A stretch of 60,579 bases of DNA from Streptomyces smaragdinus. Its GTDB lineage: Bacteria > Actinomycetota > Actinomycetes > Streptomycetales > Streptomycetaceae. Where the stretch lies: contig NZ_WEGJ01000042.1 in assembly GCF_009604385.1 (NCBI RefSeq), positions 1-60,579 on the forward strand, read 5' to 3'. Shown one piece after another: positions 51,141 to 60,046 of this stretch. A program made the translations under genes and the position numbers. The notes under the pieces were generated by a model. That model did not search any database. It had not been told where the DNA came from and saw only the letters and a program-made list of their open reading frames with translations. Within the stretch, counting starts at the first letter, position 1. Every line of letters begins with the position of its first letter.

Positions 51141-51689
51141 GTGCTGATCACGGGGACGACGCGTGCCGCGGGGCGCCGTCAGCTGCTACGGGGCGCCGCC
51201 TTGGGCGCCGTCGCCCTGGTTACCGGCTGCCAGACGGCCGAACCGGGCAAAAAGGACAGCGGGGGTTCCGGACCCTCACCGGAGCGGCTGCTGCGCCGCC
51301 AGGCGCACGCGGACGCCTCGGCGCTGCTCGAGCGCTACGACGCGGTGCTGGCCGCCCATCCGCCGCTGGCGGAGGAGCTCGGCCCACTGCGGACGGAGGC
51401 GGCGGCGTACGCGGCGGCGTTCGCGGAGCCGGGGTCCGGGCCGGCGAAGAAGAAGGCCCGCCCCAAGAACACCGGGGGCGCCAAACCCTCCGCGCCCCCG
51501 CCCGCCCCCGCGGTCCCCACCGACCCGCGCGAGGCCCGCGCGGACCTGGCCGCCGCCGCCAAGCGCGCCGCCGACGCGCACGCCAGGACCCTCGCCGGCG
51601 CCCCCGGCGAGCTGGCGCGCCTGCTGGCGTCGGTGTCGGCGGCGGGGACGGTGCACGCGTATCTGCTGAGCAAGGGAGCGGCCGAATGA
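51141..51689 (+). CDS. Secreted lipoprotein of unknown function
   Basis: A 182-residue protein with a basic start containing RRQLL, a hydrophobic run and a lipobox VTGC near residue 30, so probably Tat- or Sec-exported and lipid-anchored. The rest is Ala/Pro/Lys-rich and helical. A -10-like TACGCT (51129-51134) six bases before the GTG suggests a leaderless mRNA. Its stop overlaps the start of the DUF4439 gene (ATGA), so the two products probably work together. Confidence 0.8.
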   Translation: MLITGTTRAAGRRQLLRGAALGAVALVTGCQTAEPGKKDSGGSGPSPERLLRRQAHADASALLERYDAVLAAHPPLAEELGPLRTEAAAYAAAFAEPGSGPAKKKARPKNTGGAKPSAPPPAPAVPTDPREARADLAAAAKRAADAHARTLAGAPGELARLLASVSAAGTVHAYLLSKGAAE

Positions 51690-52123
51690 GCGACGACGAC
51701 CACTCCCTGATCGCCGCCCAGGCCGTCCTGGCCGGCGAACACGCCGCGGTGTACGGCTACGGCGTGATCGGCGCCCTCATCGGCGAGGACCGGGCGAACG
51801 AGGCCCGCGCCGCCTGGGACGCCCACCGCGCCCGCCGCGACACCGTGGCCCGCCTGGTGCGCGACCTCGGCGGCGAACCCCGCGCCGCCGCCGCCGGCTA
51901 CGCGCTGCCGTTCACCGTGTCCGACGGGGGCGACGCCGTCCGGCTCGCCGCCGAGCTGGAGGACCGGGTCGCCGGCGTGTACGCCGACCTGGTGCGCGCC
52001 GCGTCCGGCGAGCTGCGCGGCGAGGCCCTGGCCGCGTTGCGCGAGGCCGCCGTCCGCGCCGCGCGGTGGCGCGGGCGCGGCACCGCCTTCCCCGGCCTGG
52101 CGGAGCGCGCCGCCGGGGTATGA
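51686..52123 (+). CDS. DUF4439 ferritin-like protein
   Basis: A 145-residue all-helical protein with LIAAQAVLAGEHAAVYGYGVIGA, matching the DUF4439 ferritin-like family. Glutamate and histidine residues (EHAAVYGYG; WDAHRARRD) stand in places where four-helix di-metal proteins bind iron, but metal binding is not shown. Coupled by a four-base overlap to the lipoprotein gene. Confidence 0.82.
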   Translation: MSDDDHSLIAAQAVLAGEHAAVYGYGVIGALIGEDRANEARAAWDAHRARRDTVARLVRDLGGEPRAAAAGYALPFTVSDGGDAVRLAAELEDRVAGVYADLVRAASGELRGEALAALREAAVRAARWRGRGTAFPGLAERAAGV

Positions 52124-52186
52124 CGTCCGGGGCGTACGACCGGACGCCGTCCTGACGTCCGTACGACCGCAAAGGACACTGCTCGT

Positions 52187-53110
52187 ATGACTTCCGCACA
52201 CCCGCCCGTCCGGCTCGACCCGCCGCAGCGCCTCGTCCGCGCCGCCGTCGGGCGCGGCGGCGACGCGGCACGCGGATGGCTGGCGGGGCTGCCGGAGCTG
52301 GCCGGGCGGTACGTGGCGGCGTGGGAGCTGACCGTGGAGCGGGTGCTCGCGCCCGGCGGCACCCGGAGCATGGTGGTCCTGGTCCGTACGGCCGACGGGG
52401 CCCCCGCGGCGCTGAAGCTGTCACCGGCCGGGGAGCCGACCGCGCGGGAGGCCGCGGCGCTCGGGGTGTGGGACGGGAGCGGCGCCGTACGGCTGCTGCG
52501 GGCGGCGCCCGGGGACGGGGTGCTGCTGCTGGAGCGGCTGGCCGGGGCGGTCAGCCTGCGGTCGCTGGCGGAGGCCAAGGCGGTGCTCGAGGCCATTTCC
52601 ACGCTGCAGCGGCTGTGGGTGGACCCGGGGGAGGGCCACCCGTTCCCCTCCGTCACCGACCACACCGCCGCGCTGGCCCAGCGGCTGGAGGCCGAGCGGG
52701 GCGCCGCCCCCGACGCGCGGGCGCTGATCGACGAGGCCCTCGAGCTTCGCCGGGAGCTGACCGCCGACCCCGGCGAGGAGTCCCTGCTGCACGGCGACTA
52801 CCACCAGGGCCGGATCCTCGCCGGCGAACGCCACCCCTGGCTCGCGGTCGGCCCCAGGCCCCTGGTGGGGGACCGGGCGTACGACCTGGCGCGTCTCGTA
52901 CGCGACCGCCTCGACACGCTCGCCGCCTCCTCGGGCGCCGAGGCCACCGCCCGGCGGCGGGTCACCCGGCTGGCGGAGGCCCTGGACGTGGACGCCGGGC
53001 GGCTGCGCGGCTGGGCCCGCTTCCGCGCGGTCACCGCGGGCGTGAGCCGGATCGCGGCGGGGGACGCGCGGCGCGGTGAGCTGCTGCTGGAGTTCGCGGG
53101 CTGGCTCTGA
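52187..53110 (+). CDS. Aminoglycoside-phosphotransferase-fold protein with degenerate active site
   Basis: A 307-residue protein of the APH/hydroxyurea-kinase fold. The N-lobe lysine is kept (AALKLSP). The catalytic loop reads HGDYHQGR (H202-R209), with Asp 204 present but Arg at the normally metal-binding Asn. The following segment is VGPRPLVGDRAYDLA, where the usual metal-binding DPK Asp is Gly 222. Kinase activity is therefore doubtful. Neighbours are the lipoprotein/DUF4439 pair and a penicillin-binding protein. GAGGA-like AAAGGA lies about ten bases upstream. Confidence 0.83.
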   Translation: MTSAHPPVRLDPPQRLVRAAVGRGGDAARGWLAGLPELAGRYVAAWELTVERVLAPGGTRSMVVLVRTADGAPAALKLSPAGEPTAREAAALGVWDGSGAVRLLRAAPGDGVLLLERLAGAVSLRSLAEAKAVLEAISTLQRLWVDPGEGHPFPSVTDHTAALAQRLEAERGAAPDARALIDEALELRRELTADPGEESLLHGDYHQGRILAGERHPWLAVGPRPLVGDRAYDLARLVRDRLDTLAASSGAEATARRRVTRLAEALDVDAGRLRGWARFRAVTAGVSRIAAGDARRGELLLEFAGWL

Positions 53111-53154
53111 GCAAAGCTCTCGGCGGCCCGGCACAGCCCGTACCATGCGTGCCC

Positions 53155-55002
53155 ATGCGGACAAAACGCTTGCTCGTGGGGCTGCTTGCGGGAGTGGCGG
53201 CCGTCGGGATCCTGGCCGCCGTGCTGGTGTTCGGACCGGACGGCGACGACCCGGCCGACGAGGCCCGCGGCGAGGCCCAGGCGTTCCTCGACGCCTGGGC
53301 CGCGGGGAAGCCGAAGGACGCCGCCGCGCACACCGACGACCCGGTGCGGGCCGCCGACCTGCTCGAGTCCGTCGTCCGCAACCTGAGCGCGAAGAAGGCC
53401 GACCTCACGACGGACGGCGCGAAGGAGGCGGACCAGGGCTACCAGGTGTCCCTGAAGCTCGACTTCACCCTCCCCGACCACGGCCACTGGACGTACGCGT
53501 CCACCGCCCGGGTCCGACCCCGGGGCGAGGGCTGGACCGTCCACTGGACCCCGCGCCTGCTCCATCCGGCGCTCGGCGACCACGAGACCCTCGTCCTCAC
53601 CCGCCACCGCGCCGAACGCGCCCCGGTCCTCGCCGCCGACGGCACCCCCCTGGCCGGCGACGAGAAGGTCTGGCAGATCTCCCTGTGGCCCAAGCGCCTC
53701 ACCCGCCCCGACGAGGTGTACGACGCCCTCGCCGGCCTCGACGCCGGTATCGACGTCAAGGCGCTGCGGACGCGGGTGGCCAAGGCCTCCGCGGACTCGT
53801 CGGTGCCGGTGGTCACGCTGCGGGACGAGGTCTTCGAGGAGCACCGGGGACGGCTCGAGCGGCTCTCCGGCGTGCAGTTCCGCGACACCGAGCAGCCCGT
53901 CGCCCGGTACGCGCGCTCGCTGGTCGGCGCCGTGACACCGGGCACCACCGACGTGGGGGCGTCGGGGCTGCAGGCGCGCTACGACAAGCGGCTGCGGGCC
54001 CGGCCGCACACCGAGATCGTCACCGCGTACCGGGAGACGGGCCAGCCCGTGAAGACCCTCGCCGAGCACGCCGCGGGCGCCGGGAAGCCGGTCCGTACGA
54101 CCATCGACCCCGGCGTGCAGCGCGCCGCGGAGGCGGCGCTCGAGGGGCTGGACAAGAACGCCGCCCTCGTCGCCCTGAGCCCCCGCGACGGCACCGTGCT
54201 GGCGGTCGCCGACAACCCGCCGTCCGGCCCGGACATCGCCCTGACCGGCCGCTACGCGCCGGGCTCCACGTTCAAGATCGTCACCTCGGCGGCGCTGTCC
54301 GAGAAGGGCGTCACCGCCGGATCGGCCGTCGCCTGCCCCAAGTACGCCACGGCCGGCGGACAGCGCTTCGAGAACCAGAACGAGTTCGACCTGCCCCGCG
54401 GCACCACCTTCCGCGACGTCTTCGCCCAGTCCTGCAACACCGGCTTCGTCGGCCTGCGCTCCCGCCTCACCGACCGCTCGCTCACCGAGACCGCCCGCGC
54501 CTTCGGCATCGGCGGTACGTGGCAGGTCGGCGCGGCGACCTTCGACGGCGCCGTCCCGGCGACGAGCGGCGAGAACGACAGGGCCGCCGCGATGATCGGC
54601 CAGGGGCGGGTCGAGGCCAGCCCGCTGGTCATGGCGTCGGTGGTGGCGACGGTCAAGACCGGCGCCTTCCACCAGCCGGTGCTGGTGCCCGACGCGGTGG
54701 ACAAGCCGTACGAGACCACGGAGAAACTGGCCCCGAAGACGGCGGGGATGCTGCGCACCCTCATGCGGGAGGTCGTCGTCTCCGGCTCCGGACAGGCCCT
54801 GCGCGACCTGCCGGGCGACCCGCACGCCAAGACCGGCACCGCCGAGTTCGGCACCGACAGCCCGCCGCGGACCCACGCCTGGCTCACCGGGTATCTGGGG
54901 GAGTCGGACCTGGCGTTCTGCGTCCTGATCGAGGACGGCGGCTCCGGCGGCAGGGACGCCGGACCCGTGGCGGCCCGGTTCCTGGAGGGGCTGGCGAACT
55001 GA
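53155..55002 (+). CDS. Penicillin-binding protein (class B transpeptidase with NTF2-like domain)
   Basis: Membrane-anchored D,D-transpeptidase of 615 residues that cross-links peptidoglycan. One N-terminal membrane helix (about 5-25), an NTF2-like/MecA_N domain (about 35-150), a dimerisation domain, then the transpeptidase with S*xxK (GSTFK), SxN (SCN) and KTG (AKTGTAEF). TACCAT at 53141-53146 would give a transcript beginning at or near ATG 53155 (leaderless); GTG 53149 is an alternative start. Confidence 0.93.
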   Translation: MRTKRLLVGLLAGVAAVGILAAVLVFGPDGDDPADEARGEAQAFLDAWAAGKPKDAAAHTDDPVRAADLLESVVRNLSAKKADLTTDGAKEADQGYQVSLKLDFTLPDHGHWTYASTARVRPRGEGWTVHWTPRLLHPALGDHETLVLTRHRAERAPVLAADGTPLAGDEKVWQISLWPKRLTRPDEVYDALAGLDAGIDVKALRTRVAKASADSSVPVVTLRDEVFEEHRGRLERLSGVQFRDTEQPVARYARSLVGAVTPGTTDVGASGLQARYDKRLRARPHTEIVTAYRETGQPVKTLAEHAAGAGKPVRTTIDPGVQRAAEAALEGLDKNAALVALSPRDGTVLAVADNPPSGPDIALTGRYAPGSTFKIVTSAALSEKGVTAGSAVACPKYATAGGQRFENQNEFDLPRGTTFRDVFAQSCNTGFVGLRSRLTDRSLTETARAFGIGGTWQVGAATFDGAVPATSGENDRAAAMIGQGRVEASPLVMASVVATVKTGAFHQPVLVPDAVDKPYETTEKLAPKTAGMLRTLMREVVVSGSGQALRDLPGDPHAKTGTAEFGTDSPPRTHAWLTGYLGESDLAFCVLIEDGGSGGRDAGPVAARFLEGLAN

Positions 55003-55075
55003 GTAGCCGTACTCATGCCGCCCCCGTCCACGGGTAGGACCCTGGCGTTCAGGATCCCGCCGACTGGGGGCACGT

Positions 55076-55843
55076 ATGGGGAAGTTGCTGACCGGCGCCG
55101 TGGCCGTCGCGCTGACCGTGGGCGCGCTCGTCCTCGCGTACGCCGTGGACGTGCCGACGGGCACGGTGCTGGGCATCGCGGCGGGACTGCTGTCGCTGCT
55201 GTGGCTGCTGGTGCTGCTGACGGTGCCGTGGAACCTGTACTTCAAGGCCCACGCGGTGCTCGCCGAGATCGCGGTCAGCCGCGAGAAGGGGCTCACCGTC
55301 CCCGAGAAGCGGGACGCGGAGGCCGCCCGGATCGCGCGGATCATGCTGCGGACGGCGATCGGCGGGCATGTGCTGACGGCGCTGCTGGCACTGGGGATCA
55401 CGCTGGTGACGGGCGAGGAGGCCGGGTACTGGTTCGCGGGATTCTTCCTCGCCAGTACGGTCCTGCGCCCGTCCGGCGCCTGGTTCGGCCAGCTGCGCGA
55501 ACGGCTCGGCGTGCTGCTGCGGGAGGCCCGCTTCCCCCGGGACGACGTGGTGACGCTCCTGGGCCAGGTCGAGGACGTCGTACGGGGCCAGAAGCTCCTG
55601 GAGGCCAAGGCGGAGGAGCAGTACCGGACCCTCGCCGAACTCCGGCGCACCGTCGACGCGCTGAACGCCTCCGTCTACACCCGCGCCGACGAGGCCGACC
55701 GCAAGATCGACGCCCTGGCCCGCGAGTTCGAGTCCGCGATCAACCGCCTCACGTCCAACGAGGAGATCATCACGGGCCTCAAGGCGTTCCTGCGCCTCCT
55801 GCGCTCCGACGAACCCGGGACCCGGCCGCCCGCCACCGGCTGA
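55076..55843 (+). CDS. Membrane protein of unknown function
   Basis: A 255-residue protein with two membrane segments in the first 50 residues (with a VPWNLYFKAHAVLAEIAVSR junction), two more around residues 95-130, and a C-terminal cytoplasmic helical region with heptad-like spacing (AEEQYRTLAELRRTVDAL) that is probably a coiled coil. No enzyme motif. It ends 18 bases from the convergent proS gene. Confidence 0.8.
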   Translation: MGKLLTGAVAVALTVGALVLAYAVDVPTGTVLGIAAGLLSLLWLLVLLTVPWNLYFKAHAVLAEIAVSREKGLTVPEKRDAEAARIARIMLRTAIGGHVLTALLALGITLVTGEEAGYWFAGFFLASTVLRPSGAWFGQLRERLGVLLREARFPRDDVVTLLGQVEDVVRGQKLLEAKAEEQYRTLAELRRTVDALNASVYTRADEADRKIDALAREFESAINRLTSNEEIITGLKAFLRLLRSDEPGTRPPATG

Positions 55844-55861
55844 TGCCCGGGGAGCGGGCGT

Positions 55862-57562
55862 TCACCCCAGGTCCTCCCACAGCCGCTGCACGGCGTCCGT
55901 CTCCGGCAGTTCCGTGCTGGTCCCCGTCCGCCGGTCCCTCAGCTCCACGATCCCCTCGCCGATACGCCGCCCCACGACCAGGATCCGCGGTACGCCGATC
56001 AGCTCCGCGTCCGTGAACTTCACCCCCGGCGACAGCGGCCGGTCGTCCACGATGACCCGCAGCCCCGACTCCGCCAGCCGCTCCGCGAGCGCCAGCGCCG
56101 CCTGGGTCTGCACGGCCTTCCCGGCGGCCACCACGTGCACGTCGGCGGGCGCCACCTCGCGCGGCCAGCACAGGCCCTTGTCGTCCGCCGTCTGCTCGGC
56201 CAGCGCGGCGACGGTCCGCGAGACGCCGATCCCGTACGAGCCCATCGTCACCCGGGCGGGCCTGCCGTCCCGGCCCAGGACGTCGAAGCGGCAGGCGTCG
56301 GTGTACTTGCGCCCCAGCCGGAAAATGTGGCCGACCTCGATGGCCCGGCCGAGCCGCAGCCCGCCGCCGCACGCGGGACACGGATCGCCGTCGCGCACCA
56401 CGACGACGTCGAGGTACGCGTCGACCTCAAAGTCCCGCCCGCACACCACGTTGCGCGCGTGCGTGTCCGGCCTGTTGGCGCCCGTGACCCATGCCGTGCC
56501 CGGCGCGATCCGGGGGTCGGCGAGATACCGCACGCCCGCCAGACCCTGCGGGCCCACGTAGCCCCGTACCAGATCGGGCCGCGTCGCGAAGTCCTCCGCG
56601 GTGACCAGCGCCACCTGGGCGGGGGCCAGCAGCTCCGCCAGCTTGCCCAGGTCCACCTCCCGGTCCCCGGGCACGCCCACCGCCGTGATCTCGCCGTCCA
56701 CCGTGACGAGGAGGTTCTTCAGCGTCGCGGAGGCGGGGACCCCGAGCCGGGCGGCCAGGGTCTCGATCGTCGGCGTGCCGGGGGTGTCGATCTCCTCCAG
56801 CGGGCCGTGCGCGGAGCCGTCGGCGGGCGCGACGGTGGTGCGTACCGCCTCGGTGTTCGCCGCGAAGCCGCACGCCGGGCAGTCGGCGAAGGTGTCCTCC
56901 CCGGCCGCCGCCGGGGCCAGGAACTCCTCGGACTCCGAGCCGCCCATGGCGCCGGAGATCGCCGAGCAGATCCGGTAGTCGAGGCCGAGCCGGTCGAAGA
57001 TCCGCTGGTAGGCGCCGCGATGCAGCTCGTAGCTCGCGGCCAGACCCTTGTCGTCGACGTCAAAGGAGTACGAGTCCTTCATCTGGAACTCACGCCCGCG
57101 CAGCACCCCCGACCGGGGCCGGGCCTCGTCCCGGTACTTCGTCTGGATCTGGTAGAGGATCGCGGGCAGATCGCGGTACGAGGTCATCTGCTCCTGGGCG
57201 ACGAGGGCGAACAGCTCCTCGTGCGTCGGCCCCAGCACGAACGCGGCCCCCTTGCGGTCCGTCAGCCGGAACAGCAGGTCCCCGTACTCCTCCGCCCGCC
57301 CGCTGGCCTCGTACACCTCACGCGGCAGCAGCGCCGGGAGCTGCACCTCCTGGCCGCCGATCGCGTCCATCTCCTCGCGCACGACGCGCGCCACGTTGTC
57401 CAGCACCCGCTTGCCCAGCGGCAGCCAGGTCCACATCCCGGCCGCCGCGCGGCGGACGTAGCCCGCCCGGACCAGCAGCCGGTGACTGGCGGTCTCCGCG
57501 TCCCCCGGAGCGTCCCGCAGCGTCTTGAGCGTCATCGTCGACATACGCCGGATCTCTGCCAT
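55862..57562 (-). CDS. proS: Prolyl-tRNA synthetase, bacterial type
   Basis: Class II synthetase charging tRNA-Pro. The 566-residue product has motif 1/2 regions (LPLGKRVLDNVARVVREEM; RSGVLRGREFQMKDSYSF), the inserted editing domain between motifs 2 and 3 (about residues 225-390, including LKNLLVTVDGE) and motif 3 GSYGIGVSRTVAAL, then the anticodon-binding domain. Length is normal for the bacterial form with editing domain. Confidence 0.97.
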   Translation of the reverse strand: MAEIRRMSTMTLKTLRDAPGDAETASHRLLVRAGYVRRAAAGMWTWLPLGKRVLDNVARVVREEMDAIGGQEVQLPALLPREVYEASGRAEEYGDLLFRLTDRKGAAFVLGPTHEELFALVAQEQMTSYRDLPAILYQIQTKYRDEARPRSGVLRGREFQMKDSYSFDVDDKGLAASYELHRGAYQRIFDRLGLDYRICSAISGAMGGSESEEFLAPAAAGEDTFADCPACGFAANTEAVRTTVAPADGSAHGPLEEIDTPGTPTIETLAARLGVPASATLKNLLVTVDGEITAVGVPGDREVDLGKLAELLAPAQVALVTAEDFATRPDLVRGYVGPQGLAGVRYLADPRIAPGTAWVTGANRPDTHARNVVCGRDFEVDAYLDVVVVRDGDPCPACGGGLRLGRAIEVGHIFRLGRKYTDACRFDVLGRDGRPARVTMGSYGIGVSRTVAALAEQTADDKGLCWPREVAPADVHVVAAGKAVQTQAALALAERLAESGLRVIVDDRPLSPGVKFTDAELIGVPRILVVGRRIGEGIVELRDRRTGTSTELPETDAVQRLWEDLG

Positions 57563-57633
57563 GGGCGGAGGCTATCGGGGGCGCGGGGGCCCGCGGCGCG
57601 GCCGCTGATATCTCGGCCCCCGCGGAAAGGCAG

Positions 57634-57639
57634 TAGGGT
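57634..57639 (+). promoter_or_regulatory. -10 box TAGGGT giving a leaderless GNAT mRNA
   Basis: TAGGGT ends eight bases before the ATG at 57648, so transcription should start at or within two bases of the start codon. There is no ribosome site. The -35 region is not recognisable. Confidence 0.45.
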
Positions 57640-57647
57640 GCCCAGCC

Positions 57648-58181
57648 ATGGAAGACGTCGTGGTCGGCCCGCTCGACCTTGCCGCGCGGGTGGACGAGGC
57701 CCTGGCCGTCCAGGCCCTCGCCTTCGGACTGACCGACGACGAGATCGGCGTCCGCCGGCACGTGGTGCTGCGGCACACCGCCAACCGGGGGGTGCGCGCC
57801 CTCGGCGCGACGAACGAGCAGGGGCGCCTGGTCGGCTTCGTGTACGGGATGCCGAACAACCGGATCTACTGGTGGTCCACCGTCGTCCAGCCCTATCTGC
57901 GCGCCGCCGGACTCGACGGCTGGCTCGACGACTCCTTCGTGATCACCGAGCTCCACGTGCATCCGGCGTACCAGCAGCGCGGCATCGGCCGCGAGCTGAT
58001 CACCCGGATCACCGACGAGGCGACCGAGCCCCGCTCGATCCTCTCCGCGATCGACGTCGAGAGCCCCGCCCGCCGCCTCTACCGCTCGCTGGGCTACCGG
58101 GACCTGGCCCGCCGCGTGCTGTTCCCCTCGGCCCCCAGCCCGTACGCGGTCATGGGGGCGGAGCTGCCGCTGCGCCGGTAA
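57648..58181 (+). CDS. GNAT-family N-acetyltransferase
   Basis: A 177-residue acetyltransferase with the acetyl-CoA loop HPAYQQRGIGRELITRI and the typical end AIDVESPARRLYRSLGYRDL. The N-terminal part RMxxxx-like signals for a given substrate are absent, so the acceptor is unknown. It lies between proS (divergent) and the DUF503 gene. Confidence 0.88.
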   Translation: MEDVVVGPLDLAARVDEALAVQALAFGLTDDEIGVRRHVVLRHTANRGVRALGATNEQGRLVGFVYGMPNNRIYWWSTVVQPYLRAAGLDGWLDDSFVITELHVHPAYQQRGIGRELITRITDEATEPRSILSAIDVESPARRLYRSLGYRDLARRVLFPSAPSPYAVMGAELPLRR

Positions 58182-58269
58182 TCCCGTCGAGGGACCGCGG
58201 ACGGCAGGGTACGGTTGCGCTTGCGCTGTGCTGCGATCTAGCCCGAACCGGCGGGTCATCCGGATCAAT

Positions 58270-58566
58270 GTGTATGTGGGGACCCTGTCCTGCGACCTCC
58301 TCCTCGGCGACGTACGGTCACTGAAGGAGAAGCGTTCCGTCGTCCGCCCGATCGTCGCCGAGCTGCACCGCAAATTCGCGGTGAGCGTCGCCGAGGTCGG
58401 GGACCAGGACCTTCATCGCAGGGCCAGGATCGGCCTCGCGATGGTCTCGGGTGACATCGGACACCTTACGGACGTGCTGGACCGGTGCGAGCGGCTGGTG
58501 GCCGCGCGTCCGGAGGTGGAGCTGCTGTCCGTACGACGGCGGCTGCACGGCGAAGAAGACGAGTGA
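58270..58566 (+). CDS. DUF503 (YlxP-like) protein
   Basis: A 98-residue protein with the DUF503 features YVGTLSCDLLLGDVRSLK and EVGDQDLHRRARIGLAMV. It normally sits between infB and rbfA, linked to translation start factors and ribosome assembly. I chose GTG 58270 because family members begin at this point. With infB moved away, it needs its own promoter; TTGCGC (58214-58219) and TAGCCC 18 bases later are weak candidates. Confidence 0.9.
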   Translation: MYVGTLSCDLLLGDVRSLKEKRSVVRPIVAELHRKFAVSVAEVGDQDLHRRARIGLAMVSGDIGHLTDVLDRCERLVAARPEVELLSVRRRLHGEEDE

Positions 58567-58587
58567 CACGAAGAAGGAGACGGACCA

Positions 58588-59034
58588 GTGGCCGACAACG
58601 CAAGGGCGAAGAGGCTCGCTGACCTCATCCGCGAGGTGGTCGCCGAGAAGCTGCACCGGGGCGTCAAGGACCCCCGGCTCGGGACCAGGGTGACCATCAC
58701 CGACACGCGGGTGACCGGTGACCTGCGCGAGGCGACCGTCTTCTACACCGTGTACGGCGACGACGAGGAGCGGGCGCAGGCGGCCAAGGGCCTGGAGAGC
58801 GCCAAGGGCGTCCTGCGGTCGGCGGTCGGACAGGCGGCGGGCGTGAAGTTCACGCCGTCGCTCACGTTCGTCGCGGACGCGCTGCCGGACACGGCGAAGA
58901 CCATCGACGACGCGCTGGCCCGGGCGAAGGCGAAGGACGAGCAGGTACGCCAGGCGTCCGCAGGCGCCGCGTACGCCGGTGAGGCGGACCCGTACCGCAA
59001 GCCGGGCGAGGACGAGGACGCGGACACCGAGTGA
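58588..59034 (+). CDS. rbfA: 30S ribosome-binding factor A
   Basis: RbfA, needed for maturation of the 16S rRNA 5' end and cold adaptation. The 148-residue protein has the KH-type fold motifs RLADLIREVVAEKLHRGVK and LREATVFYTVYGDDEER, and a charged C-terminal tail. GAAGGAGACGG lies upstream of the GTG. Its stop overlaps the truB start by four bases. Confidence 0.95.
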   Translation: MADNARAKRLADLIREVVAEKLHRGVKDPRLGTRVTITDTRVTGDLREATVFYTVYGDDEERAQAAKGLESAKGVLRSAVGQAAGVKFTPSLTFVADALPDTAKTIDDALARAKAKDEQVRQASAGAAYAGEADPYRKPGEDEDADTE

Positions 59035-59933
59035 GCGGTACGGACAAGACGCCGGACGGCCTGGTCATCGTCGACAAGCCGTCCGGCTTCACTTCGCACG
59101 ACGTGGTCGCCCGGATACGGCGGCTGGCCCGCACCCGGCGGGTGGGGCACGCGGGGACGCTCGATCCGATGGCCACGGGGGTGCTCGTGGTGGGGGTCGA
59201 GAAGGCCACGCGGCTCCTCGGTCATCTGGCGCTGACCGAGAAGGAGTACGTGGCGACGATCCGGCTCGGCCAGACGACGGTGACGGACGACGCGGAGGGG
59301 ACTCTCACGTCGTCTCCCGGGGCTTCCGGTGTGGCCGAGGCCGCCGTGCTCTCGGGGATCGCGGAGCTCACCGGGGACATCATGCAGGTGCCGTCCGCCG
59401 TGTCGGCGATCAAGGTGGACGGGAAGCGGTCGTACAAGCGGGTGCTCGACGGGGAGGACGTGGTCCTCGCCGCCCGGCCGGTGCGGGTGTCTTCTTTCTC
59501 GCTCGACGGGCTGCGTCCGGCTGTCGCCCCGGACGGTACGTCGGTGCTTGACGCGTCCGTGACGGTCGTGTGCTCCTCCGGTACGTACATCAGGGCGCTG
59601 GCCCGGGATCTGGGGGCGTCGCTGGGTACGGGGGGTCATCTGACGTCGCTGCGGCGGACGCGGGTGGGGCCGTACACGCTGGCGTCGGCGCGGACGCTGC
59701 CGGAGCTGGAGGAGACGCTGACGGTTCTGCCCATCGCGGAGGCCGCCGCGGCGGCGTTCCCCCGCTGGGACGTGTCCGCGCCCGACGCGGAGCGGCTGTC
59801 GCACGGGGCTCAGTTGGCGGCGCCGGATCTGGGGCCGGGTCCGCACGCGGTGTTCGACCCGGGGGGTCGGTTCATCGCGTTGGTGGAGGGGCGTGAGGGG
59901 CGGGCTAAGAGCTTGGCGGTGTTTGTCGGCTGA
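59031..59933 (+). CDS. truB: tRNA pseudouridine(55) synthase
   Basis: TruB makes pseudouridine 55 in the T-loop of tRNAs. The 300-residue product shows VDKPSGFTSHDVVARIRR, the catalytic aspartate D45 in HAGTLDPMATGVL and the SGTYIRALARDLG motif. The GTG start overlaps the rbfA stop. In most relatives ribF or a linked gene follows; here 646 bases without a recognised gene follow. Confidence 0.96.
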   Translation: MSGTDKTPDGLVIVDKPSGFTSHDVVARIRRLARTRRVGHAGTLDPMATGVLVVGVEKATRLLGHLALTEKEYVATIRLGQTTVTDDAEGTLTSSPGASGVAEAAVLSGIAELTGDIMQVPSAVSAIKVDGKRSYKRVLDGEDVVLAARPVRVSSFSLDGLRPAVAPDGTSVLDASVTVVCSSGTYIRALARDLGASLGTGGHLTSLRRTRVGPYTLASARTLPELEETLTVLPIAEAAAAAFPRWDVSAPDAERLSHGAQLAAPDLGPGPHAVFDPGGRFIALVEGREGRAKSLAVFVG

Positions 59934-60046
59934 CCTCCGTCGCCTCCGTCGCGCGGCGGTGTGCGTCGGCCTCCGGCCGGTGGCCCTGTGCGGCGGTCTT
60001 TGGCTGCCGGTTGCGTCGGCTGACGCGCATCCGGCCTTCGCCCGGA

